NCBI GenBank assembly: GCA_025357915.1
Contig: JANYLH010000008.1
Location: 26,475-90,474 of the forward strand
Source: Gammaproteobacteria bacterium
GTDB lineage: Bacteria; Pseudomonadota; Gammaproteobacteria; Steroidobacterales; Steroidobacteraceae
Direction of reading: 5' to 3'
DNA length: 64,000 bases
The notes under the pieces are model-generated. The model saw nothing but the letters and a program-made list of their open reading frames with translations, made no database searches and had not been told where the DNA came from. Positions 52,278 through 60,200 of the stretch are shown here, piece after piece (the first letter of the stretch is position 1; the number at the start of each line of letters is the position of its first letter). The translations under genes were made by a program, and so were the position numbers.

Positions 52278-53261
52278 TTGAAACTGGCGAGCCTGAAATC
52301 CGGGCGTGACGGGCGCCTGGTGGTGGTCAGCCGCGATCTCGCTCGCTGCCTCGCCGTGCCTGACATTGCCGCGACGCTCCAGCAGGCGCTCGATCGCTGG
52401 GAAGCGCTCGCGCCGCCGCTCCAGGCGGTAGCGGAGGCGCTCAATGCCGGCCGCCACGGCGAGGCATTTCCGGTGGGCTCGGGCGGCGTGGCCGCACCGC
52501 TCCCGCGCGCGCACCAGTGGGTCGACGGTTCCGCGTACGTCAATCACGTCGAGCTGGTGCGCAAGGCGCGCGGTGCGCAAATGCCGGCTTCGTTCTGGAC
52601 CGACCCGCTGGTCTACCAGGGCGGGGCGGACGATTTTCTGGGTCCCACCGACGAGGCGCGGTTCCCGGACGAAGACCTGGGGATCGATCTGGAGGCCGAG
52701 GTGGCGGTCATCACCGGCGATGTGCCGATGGGCGCCAGCGCCGAGCAGGTGCGCGCGCGGCGCGACATCCGCCTGGTGATGCTGGTCAACGACTGGACAC
52801 TGCGCAATCTTACCGCCAGCGAACTCGCCAAGGGCTTTGGCTTCTACCAATCGAAACCCGCCACCGGATTTTCGCCCGTGGCCGTGACGCCCGATGAGCT
52901 GGGTGCGGCGTGGGACGGCGGCAAGGTCGTCCTGCCGCTGGTCAGTCACGTCAACGGCGAGGCCTGCGGCGCGCCGGACGCGGGCGTAGACATGACCTTC
53001 GATTTTCCGGCGCTGATCGCGCATTGCGCGCGCACCCGGAACCTGGGCGCCGGGACGATCGTCGGCTCGGGCACGGTCTCGAACCTCGATCGCTCGAAGG
53101 GATCCTCGTGCCTGGCCGAGAAGCGCATGCTCGAGACCCTGGCGACGGGGAAGCCGGTCACGCCGTACCTGAAATTCGGCGACCGTGTGCGCATCGAGAT
53201 GTTCGATGCCGCGGGCGCATCGATCTTCGGTGCTATCGACCAGCGTGTGGGCCGCGGTTAG
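52278..53261 (+). CDS. Fumarylacetoacetate hydrolase family protein
   Basis: DLEAEVAVITGDVPMG, LVMLVNDWTLRNL, GSGTVSN; TTG start; operon context. Confidence 0.92.
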   Translation: MKLASLKSGRDGRLVVVSRDLARCLAVPDIAATLQQALDRWEALAPPLQAVAEALNAGRHGEAFPVGSGGVAAPLPRAHQWVDGSAYVNHVELVRKARGAQMPASFWTDPLVYQGGADDFLGPTDEARFPDEDLGIDLEAEVAVITGDVPMGASAEQVRARRDIRLVMLVNDWTLRNLTASELAKGFGFYQSKPATGFSPVAVTPDELGAAWDGGKVVLPLVSHVNGEACGAPDAGVDMTFDFPALIAHCARTRNLGAGTIVGSGTVSNLDRSKGSSCLAEKRMLETLATGKPVTPYLKFGDRVRIEMFDAAGASIFGAIDQRVGRG

Positions 53262-53275
53262 CATGGCGGGCCTGC

Positions 53276-54118
53276 ATGACCACTAAGTTCAGCCTGCTTG
53301 ATCCGCGCTTCTGGGACGCCTCGGCGATCATGGCCGCCCGCGTCGTGGGCACGCTCCTGGTGGCGTGGGTGGCACACCGGCTGACCGCGCGGCTGATCCG
53401 CGTATTCCGCAGCCGCATCGCCCCGCGCATCACCAGCGCCGAGGACATGCGTCGCGCCGACACGCTGGCGCGCGTGTCCCGGCACCTGGCCAACGTGATC
53501 ATCGTGCTGATCGCCGGCATCCTGGTGATGAGCGAGCTGGGCATTTCGGTGGCGCCGATCCTTGGTGCCGCCGGTGTCGTCGGCCTGGCCTTCGGCTTCG
53601 GGGCGCAGAGCCTGGTGAAGGACTACGTTTCCGGTTTCTTCCTTTTGCTTGAGAACCAGCTGATCCGTGGCGACGTGGTCGAGATCGTCGGCAAATCGGG
53701 CGAAGTCGAGGACGTCACGCTCCGCTACGTGCAACTGCGCGACTACGGTGGCAACGTGCACTTCGTGCCCAATGGGCTGATCACCACCGTGACCAACATG
53801 AGCCGCGGCTTCGCCTACGCGGTCGTCGAAGTGGGCGTCGACCGTAGCGCTGAGCTCGGCAAGGTCTACGCAGCCCTGCGCACGGTAGCGGCGCAAATGC
53901 AGGCCGACCCTGAGTTCGCCGCCAGTATCGAGGGGCCGATGGAAATCTCGGGTGTCGATCGGCTGGATGGCACGGCCGTGGTAGTGCGCAGCCGGCTGCG
54001 GGTGCGCTCGCTCGAGCAGTGGCGTGTGCGCTGGGAATTCCTGCAGCGGCTCAAGGAAGAGTTCGAACGTCAGGGCATCGAGCTGCCCCCGCCGCAGCTG
54101 GCGCTGATGGGCCGGTAA
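53276..54118 (+). CDS. MscS-type mechanosensitive channel
   Basis: GISVAPILGAAGVVGLAFGFGAQSLVKDYVSGFFLLLENQLIRGDVVEI, VHFVPNGLITTVTNMSR. Confidence 0.95.
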   Translation: MTTKFSLLDPRFWDASAIMAARVVGTLLVAWVAHRLTARLIRVFRSRIAPRITSAEDMRRADTLARVSRHLANVIIVLIAGILVMSELGISVAPILGAAGVVGLAFGFGAQSLVKDYVSGFFLLLENQLIRGDVVEIVGKSGEVEDVTLRYVQLRDYGGNVHFVPNGLITTVTNMSRGFAYAVVEVGVDRSAELGKVYAALRTVAAQMQADPEFAASIEGPMEISGVDRLDGTAVVVRSRLRVRSLEQWRVRWEFLQRLKEEFERQGIELPPPQLALMGR

Positions 54119-54131
54119 GCCGGCCGCACGA

Positions 54132-54497
54132 TCATCCGGTCGGCACCTTCAACTGCGCCGCGCGCGCCGGCATCAGGTTGACCGAGACGCTGAACTTGCG
54201 GGATTCGGACGGCTGCAGTACGCCCACACCCACGACCTGGCGCGTGATCTGCTCGCCGCGCTCGTTGGCAATCGACAACACCACGCAAAACTCGCACGGC
54301 TCGTCGAGCTGCCTGTGGCGCACCGTGCCCTCGACCTGCAGCGCCGAATAACCGGTCGGTGCCGCAGCGGCCGTCGGTGAATTGAAGCGCAGGTGATGCT
54401 GGCAGGCCGGACAGATGCTCGCGCTCGCCAGCACCGTCGACTTGCAGTGCGGGCAGTTGCGGGTCATTCCCGGCGCCGCGGGGCGCGCCGCGCTCAT
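54132..54497 (-). CDS. Zinc-ribbon-containing hypothetical protein
   Basis: MTRNCPHCKSTVLASASICPACQHHLRF (CxxC...CxxC); overlaps the bactofilin stop by 4 bp. Confidence 0.7.
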   Translation of the reverse strand: MSAARPAAPGMTRNCPHCKSTVLASASICPACQHHLRFNSPTAAAAPTGYSALQVEGTVRHRQLDEPCEFCVVLSIANERGEQITRQVVGVGVLQPSESRKFSVSVNLMPARAAQLKVPTG

Positions 54498-55024
54498 GTA
54501 GGCAGGCCGTTGCCCTTGTGTTCGACGCGGCCCTGGAGACCGGCGCCTTCGCCCCAGCCGAACTCGACGTGGCCGCGCATGCGGGATCCCGAGGCTACGG
54601 TAATCGTGTCCGCCTTGACATCACCGACGATCACGCCCGAGGCGGTGACATCAACGTGCCGGGCGCCAATATTGCCCGTGAGTTCGCCGCTTACGGTGAC
54701 CGCGGCGGCACGCACTTCGCCGTGGTGCTTCGCGCCCGGCTCGATGCTCAGGTTGCCTTCCACGTTCACGTCGCCCTTGAACTGCCCGGCGATGCGGACA
54801 TGGCCGGTGCCGCTGATCTTGCCCTCGATGGCAAGGCCCGAGGCGATCAGTGACTCCTTCATCTCGGTGCGCGCCACGGGGCGCGACGGCGTGGCTGCGG
54901 GCTCCACCGCGGCGCGGTCGAAGCTGGCACGGGCCGTGCTGTCTGTGGCGGGCTTGGGGTTGATGCTGGTGGGCATTGGCACAGGGGCGGGCGTCGTCGT
55001 CGCAGGTTCTTTCCATAGGGCCAT
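54494..55024 (-). CDS. Bactofilin (polymer-forming cytoskeletal protein)
   Basis: IEGKISGTGHVRIAGQFKGDVNVEGNLSIEPGAKHHGEVRAAAVTVSGELTGNIGA beta-helix repeat. Confidence 0.93.
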   Translation of the reverse strand: MALWKEPATTTPAPVPMPTSINPKPATDSTARASFDRAAVEPAATPSRPVARTEMKESLIASGLAIEGKISGTGHVRIAGQFKGDVNVEGNLSIEPGAKHHGEVRAAAVTVSGELTGNIGARHVDVTASGVIVGDVKADTITVASGSRMRGHVEFGWGEGAGLQGRVEHKGNGLPT

Positions 55025-55176
55025 GGTCGTGCTCCCGAGGGTAGACGGTAAGGGCGATTTACCATACTCGATCCGCCCTACCGCGGCGTACTGTCTTGGT
55101 ACGCCGACAGACCGGGGCGCGCGGCCGATGCCTGCTTATATGCGTTGCTGCTCATCGCGGGTAAACTGTGGCTTGC

Positions 55177-56544
55177 ATGGCCAGTTCAGCCAAAGCCAGA
55201 GGCACGGCGGCACGCCGTCTGCCGCCGTCCCGGGCGAAACGGGCGGTCGCCGCCCGGCCCATGGCGGCGAAGCCGCCGCGCGTCGCAGAGCGCGACCGCC
55301 AGGTGGCCATTGAACGGGCCAAGCTCGAATGGGAAGGCACCGCCGACGCGCTCGCGGGCCTGGTGTGCCTGCTGGGCCGGCACGGCGAGATCATGCGCGC
55401 GAATCGCGTGGTCGAGGACTGGGCGCTGGGCTCGGTGTCGGGGGTGCTCGGCAAGCAGGCCCATACGGTGCTGCACCCGGGGTGTCGCAATACCCGTTGC
55501 AGCCTCGCCGGTTTTCTCAAGCAGGCGCTCAGCGAGATCCGCGCTGGCACGCGCAAGCAGTTTGAGCTGCAGGAGGTAATCGGGGCGCGCTTCCTGCACC
55601 TCACGGTCCGGCCGATGCGCCAGCGCCCGGACACCGAAGCCGAGCAGGGCGACCCGCGCGCGGTGCTGGTGGTCACCGACCTGAGCGCCCTGTACCGCGC
55701 GCAGGATGCGCTCGAGCGGCTCAATTCCAGCCTCGAAGAACGGGTGCGCGCCCGCACCCAGGCGCTCGCTGACGTCAACCGCGACCTGCGCAACGAGATC
55801 ATCCGCCGCGAACAGGCTGAGGTGGCGCTGCGCGTTTCGCGCAATGAGCTGGTGGCGCTGTCCGAGCAGCTGATCGGCGCGCAGGAGGGCGAGCGCAAGC
55901 GCATCGCGCTGGAACTGCACGATTCGGTCGGACAGTCGCTCAGCGCCGTGAAGTACACGCTAGAGCGCGGCATGGAGCTGCTCCGCCAGCCCAGGCTCGG
56001 CGACCCCGCCGCCGTGTTCCAGCTGGCTGTGCGCCGCATCCAGGAATCAGCCGAGAGCATCCGCGCGATCTCGATGAACCTGCGGCCGAAGATCCTCGAT
56101 GATCTGGGCGCCGCGTCCGCACTGCAGTGGTTCTGCCGCGACTTTGCCGAGACCTACCCTTCGCTCACCGTCACCACCGAGCTTGGTGTGCAGGACAGCG
56201 AGGTGCCCGATCGCCTGGCGACAGTGGTGTACCGCAGCGTCCAGGAGCTGCTGAACAATGTGGCCAAGCACGCGGCGGCGAAGTACGTGCTGGTCAAGCT
56301 GTCGATCGAGGACAACACGCTGCTGCTGGCGGTGCGCGACAACGGCGTGGGGCACGACCATGCCACCGCTGATTCGCGTCGCCACGGCTCCGGGCTAAGA
56401 AACCTGCGCGAGCGCGCGCAGATGACCGGCGGGCAGTTCAGTATTGTCCGCCCGCCCGGCCGCGGCACGCTCGCGCAGCTGAGCTGGCGGCTCGACAGCG
56501 CTGACCGGCCGGCGCCGCGGTCGACGGCCAGGGCCGCCCGCTAG
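55177..56544 (+). CDS. PAS-containing histidine kinase (HisKA_3/NarL-type), soluble
   Basis: ERKRIALELHDSVGQSLSAVKYTLERG H-box, VQELLNNVAKHAAAKYV N-box, GSGLRNLRERAQMTGGQF G-box; no response regulator adjacent. Confidence 0.92.
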   Translation: MASSAKARGTAARRLPPSRAKRAVAARPMAAKPPRVAERDRQVAIERAKLEWEGTADALAGLVCLLGRHGEIMRANRVVEDWALGSVSGVLGKQAHTVLHPGCRNTRCSLAGFLKQALSEIRAGTRKQFELQEVIGARFLHLTVRPMRQRPDTEAEQGDPRAVLVVTDLSALYRAQDALERLNSSLEERVRARTQALADVNRDLRNEIIRREQAEVALRVSRNELVALSEQLIGAQEGERKRIALELHDSVGQSLSAVKYTLERGMELLRQPRLGDPAAVFQLAVRRIQESAESIRAISMNLRPKILDDLGAASALQWFCRDFAETYPSLTVTTELGVQDSEVPDRLATVVYRSVQELLNNVAKHAAAKYVLVKLSIEDNTLLLAVRDNGVGHDHATADSRRHGSGLRNLRERAQMTGGQFSIVRPPGRGTLAQLSWRLDSADRPAPRSTARAAR

Positions 56545-56560
56545 CACGGTATTGCCCGGG

Positions 56561-57745
56561 CTAGCCGCCTGCCTTGGACGCGGGCGTTTCGTGGTAGATC
56601 AGCGTGTGATCGCCGATCACGATCTTGTCTTGCGGGAACAGGCGGTGTAACCGCCGGCGGCGGCCGTTGACCAGGATGCCGTTGGTGCTGCCCAGGTCCT
56701 CGACAAAGGTCTGCTCGGCGGTGGTGATCAGGTGGCAGTGCTGGCGGCTCACAAACTGGCTTTCGAGCCGCAGGCCCGCGTCTTCGGCGCGCCCGACCAC
56801 GAGCCGCCCGGGCTTGAGTGTCAGGCGGTACAGCTGGCGGCCGCTGTGCAGCACTTCGAGTTCCGGGGTCACGGATTGCGCCAGGTTGCGCGACGTGCCC
56901 GAGTTCCCCAGGTCCGCCGGCCGCGTGGCCGGTGTGCCACGCGCGGAAAATTCCACCCATTTCAGTTCCTGCACCGCGTCGCGGATTTCAGTGGTACCGA
57001 CGCGCTGCATGTTGTGCGCCTCGGCCAGGGTCATAGCGCTGTCGCACAGGGTATTGATGAGCTGCGGCGTGCCGCCGGTGTAGCGCATGATCTCGCCGAT
57101 CGTGTCCGGGTCGAACAGCGTCCGGCCATTGCTGCCGGCGACATTCAGCCGGTAATCGACATAGCCGGCGAGCTGCGCCTGCGAGAGGCGCGGGAGCCGC
57201 AGGGTGCCCAGGAGTCCGGTGGGCGTACCCAGCGCTTCGAGCGCCGCGAGTGAGTGGGCCAGTTCCGGCGCGCCCGCCAGCACGACCAGCGGGGCGGGCT
57301 GGCGGGCTGCGAAAACCAGCAACTCACGCAGCATGGCGGTCGAGGCGCGGTGCGCCTCGTCAACCAGCACCAGTACGGCGCGGCCCTGGCGGGCCTCTTC
57401 GGCCACGAACTGGGTCAGGCGCGAGGCCGGATCCAGCCCGCCCGCTTCCTGTGGCGGCAGCCGGAACTGTTCGGCCAGGGTCGCTACCAGCTCCTCCGCC
57501 GTCAGGCCGGGTTGTTGCACGCGGGCCACGGCCATCGAGCCCTGGTGTTCGCGGGCAATGGCATGCAGCACGGTGGTCTTGCCGACGCCGGGCTCTCCGA
57601 GCAGGCACAGGATGCCGTGGCCCGCGGTGACCGCCGCCCGCAGCGCATCAAGGGCCGGGCCCGCCTCACTGTCCAGGAACAGGAATTCGGGGTCCGGGCG
57701 GAGCCGGAAAGGCAGTTTCCTGAGCTTGAACCAGTCCGTATACAT
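56561..57745 (-). CDS. ExeA/GspA-type AAA ATPase fused to a C-terminal FHA domain
   Basis: YTDWFKLRKLPFRLRPDPEFLFLD, LLGEPGVGKTTVLHAIA Walker A, VLVLVDEAHRAS Walker B, C-terminal RLVVGRAEDAGLRLESQFVSRQHCHLI..VEDLGSTNGILVNG FHA. Confidence 0.92.
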   Translation of the reverse strand: MYTDWFKLRKLPFRLRPDPEFLFLDSEAGPALDALRAAVTAGHGILCLLGEPGVGKTTVLHAIAREHQGSMAVARVQQPGLTAEELVATLAEQFRLPPQEAGGLDPASRLTQFVAEEARQGRAVLVLVDEAHRASTAMLRELLVFAARQPAPLVVLAGAPELAHSLAALEALGTPTGLLGTLRLPRLSQAQLAGYVDYRLNVAGSNGRTLFDPDTIGEIMRYTGGTPQLINTLCDSAMTLAEAHNMQRVGTTEIRDAVQELKWVEFSARGTPATRPADLGNSGTSRNLAQSVTPELEVLHSGRQLYRLTLKPGRLVVGRAEDAGLRLESQFVSRQHCHLITTAEQTFVEDLGSTNGILVNGRRRRLHRLFPQDKIVIGDHTLIYHETPASKAGG

Positions 57746-57801
57746 GAGTTCCGGAATCCTTCCTCCGGATCATACCCGTAGCGGCCCGGGAGGGCCTAAA
57801 A

Positions 57802-57817
57802 TGTGATGCAAATCACC
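57802..57817. promoter_or_regulatory. CRP/Clp/Vfr-like binding site
   Basis: TGTGA-TGCAAA-TCACC (consensus TGTGA-N6-TCACA, 9/10 conserved positions) in the divergent intergenic region. Confidence 0.6.
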
Positions 57818-57902
57818 CTTTTGGCAAGGTAACGTAAAGTGGCACGGCCAGGAATGAGATCTGCCACACACAAGGGCCTGCGGGATACGGAGTTTGCCTA
57901 CC

Positions 57903-57930
57903 TTGCGGGGGGGGTAGCGTCCCGTAGAGT
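57903..57930 (+). promoter_or_regulatory. Candidate sigma70 promoter of the secretion operon, spacer contains a G tract
   Basis: TTGCGG-N16-TAGAGT ending 6 nt before the ATG at 57937; G8 run 57907-57914 spans the -35/spacer. Confidence 0.35.
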
Positions 57931-57936
57931 GGGCGA

Positions 57937-58581
57937 ATGACGAGCCGGGCATTCGCTATGGGGCTGGTTCTGGTGCTGGGCGCGGCTGCGCCCCTGTGCC
58001 GGGCGGACATCTACGCCTATACGGACTCGGGCGGCACCACCCATTTTTCGAACGTTCCCGACGATGCGCGCTACAAGCTGATCGTCCGCGCTCCCGTGGA
58101 GACCCCGGCCGGCGTTCCGGCCGATGCGCGCCGTGCCGCGGCCTGGCTGGCGCGCTCGGTGCAGTTTGATGCCGCCATCGGCCGCGCTGCTGACGCTGCG
58201 AACGTAAGGCCGGAGCTGGTGCGTGCGGTCATCGTGGTGGAATCGGGCTTCAACCCGCGCGCTATTTCCCGCCGCGGGGCCATCGGCCTCATGCAGCTCA
58301 TGCCGTCTACGGCGCGTCGCTACGGCGCCTTCAACGCCTTTGATCCGGAACAGAATATCCTGGCCGGCGCGCATTACCTCGCGGACCTGATCACGCGCTA
58401 CGGAGTCGACAAGCTCGACCTCGTGCTCGCAGCCTACAACGCCGGCGAGAATGCCGTCGCCCGTTACGGCGGCCGCGTCCCTCCTTTCAAGGAAACCCGG
58501 GCCTACGTGCCGAATGTCCTGAAGATGTATCACGCGTTGCGCGCGCAATCGGCCGATGCGGATACGGGAACCGAATCGTGA
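57937..58581 (+). CDS. Lytic transglycosylase (SLT domain, DUF4124-like N-terminus)
   Basis: DIYAYTDSGGTTHFSNVP; VIVVESGFNPRAISRRGAIGLMQLMPSTARRYG; LVLAAYNAGENAVARYGG. Confidence 0.94.
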   Translation: MTSRAFAMGLVLVLGAAAPLCRADIYAYTDSGGTTHFSNVPDDARYKLIVRAPVETPAGVPADARRAAAWLARSVQFDAAIGRAADAANVRPELVRAVIVVESGFNPRAISRRGAIGLMQLMPSTARRYGAFNAFDPEQNILAGAHYLADLITRYGVDKLDLVLAAYNAGENAVARYGGRVPPFKETRAYVPNVLKMYHALRAQSADADTGTES

Positions 58582-59012
58582 CGCGAATTCATGCGCAGCA
58601 CGCCGCCAGAGGCAGAGGCTTCACGCTGCTGGAACTCCTCGTGGTGATGGTCATCATCGGGCTGCTGGCCGGATTCGTCGCGCCGCGCTATTTCGCGCAG
58701 GTCGGCAAGTCGCAGGTCAAGACCGCACGCGCGCAGATCGACGCGCTCGACAAGGCCCTCGAACAATACCGCATCGACGTCGGCCACCTGCCCACCAGCG
58801 AGCAGGGGCTGGCGGCGCTGAACACGGCGCCCCAGGGCGAGCAGAACTGGTCGGGCCCGTACCTGAAGAAGGAAGTGCCGCTCGATCCCTGGGGCAACCC
58901 CTACCTTTACGTCGAGCCGGGCACGCATAGCAACGATTTCGACCTGACGTCCTACGGCAAGGATGGCCGCCAGGGCGGCACCGGTGAAGCCGCCGACCTG
59001 GGGAACTGGTAG
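58578..59012 (+). CDS. gspG: Type II secretion major pseudopilin GspG
   Basis: GFTLLELLVVMVIIGLLAGFVAPRYF prepilin signature; LPTSEQGLAAL, DPWGNPYLYVEPG, DFDLTSYGKDGRQGG. Confidence 0.96.
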   Translation: MTRIHAQHAARGRGFTLLELLVVMVIIGLLAGFVAPRYFAQVGKSQVKTARAQIDALDKALEQYRIDVGHLPTSEQGLAALNTAPQGEQNWSGPYLKKEVPLDPWGNPYLYVEPGTHSNDFDLTSYGKDGRQGGTGEAADLGNW

Positions 59013-59015
59013 GCC

Positions 59016-60200
59016 ATGCGCTTCAGGGTCAAAGCCATGGGCGCCGGGCACGATGTGATGTCGTACGTGCTCGATGCCGCCGATGAATCGGATGCGCGCC
59101 GCCAGGTGGCTGGCGCCGGCCTCGCTTTCATTTCCATTGCCCGCGAGCGGAGCCTGAACTTCGGGAGCCGTTCGACGCGCATGCCGCTGGTGACCTTCAG
59201 CCAGGAGCTGGTCGCGCTCCTCGATGCGGGCCTGTCACTGGTCGAATCGATCGAGACGCTGGGGGAAAAAGAAGCGAGTTTGAGCGTCCGGCGCACGCTC
59301 GATGCGGTACTGGTGCGCTTGCGCGAAGGCCAGACCTTTGGCGCCGCCCTGTCCGAGCACCCGCACAGTTTCCCGACGCTGTACGTCGCGACGGTGCGCG
59401 CCGCCGAGCGGACCGGCGCGCTGCGTGAGGCGCTGACGCGCTACGTCGCCTACCAGCAGCAGGTCGATGTGCTGCGCAAGAGCCTGGTCAACGCCTCGAT
59501 CTATCCGGCCGTGCTGTGCGGGGCCGGACTGCTGGTGGTGGCCTTCCTGATGGGCTACGTGGTGCCGCGCTTCAGCTCCATCTACGAGGACCTCGGCAGC
59601 AACCTGCCGTTCGCCTCGCGCATGCTGATGCAGTGGGGTCAGTTCCTCGACAAGAACGGGTTCCTGGTGCTGGTGGGCACCATTGCAACGGTCGCGGGGC
59701 TCGCCTTCACCTTCACGCGCCCCACTGTGCGTGCGGCGATCGGCCGCCGTATCGCCAGCATCCCCGCGCTCGGGAGCCGGTTGCATATCTACCAGCTCGC
59801 GCGCCTTTACCGCACCGTGGGCATGTTGCAGCGAGGTGGCACCCCCATGGTCACCGCGATGCGCATGTCCGCGGGGCTCTTGTCCGCGAACCTGCGACCC
59901 GCCTTCGCCAACGCCACGCAGGCGGTGCGCGAAGGGCGCTCACTCGGTGATGCGATGGAACAGCACGGGCTCACCACGCCGGTCGCGGCGCGCATGCTGC
60001 GCGTCGGCGAGCGCACCGGCAACATGGGCGAAATGATGGAGCGCATCGCCGGTTTCTACGACGAGGAACTCGCGCGCTGGGTCGGCCTGGTGACACGCCT
60101 GATCGAGCCGGCGCTGATGAGCCTGATCGGCATCATCATCGGCGTCATCGTCGTGCTCATGTATTTTCCCATCTTCGAGCTGGCCGGGAGCATCAAATGA
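59016..60200 (+). CDS. gspF: Type II secretion inner-membrane platform protein GspF
   Basis: TFSQELVALLDAGLSLVESIETL, GNMGEMMERIAGFYDEELARWVGLVTRLIEPALMSLIGIIIGVIVVLMYFPIFEL. Confidence 0.95.
   Translation: MRFRVKAMGAGHDVMSYVLDAADESDARRQVAGAGLAFISIARERSLNFGSRSTRMPLVTFSQELVALLDAGLSLVESIETLGEKEASLSVRRTLDAVLVRLREGQTFGAALSEHPHSFPTLYVATVRAAERTGALREALTRYVAYQQQVDVLRKSLVNASIYPAVLCGAGLLVVAFLMGYVVPRFSSIYEDLGSNLPFASRMLMQWGQFLDKNGFLVLVGTIATVAGLAFTFTRPTVRAAIGRRIASIPALGSRLHIYQLARLYRTVGMLQRGGTPMVTAMRMSAGLLSANLRPAFANATQAVREGRSLGDAMEQHGLTTPVAARMLRVGERTGNMGEMMERIAGFYDEELARWVGLVTRLIEPALMSLIGIIIGVIVVLMYFPIFELAGSIK

Noticed and set aside
50226-53264. 1012-aa minus-strand ORF
   Set aside because: Antisense to four clearly homologous genes (hppD, maiA, hmgA, fah); composition (R/H/A-rich, no domains) is the usual GC-rich antisense artefact.
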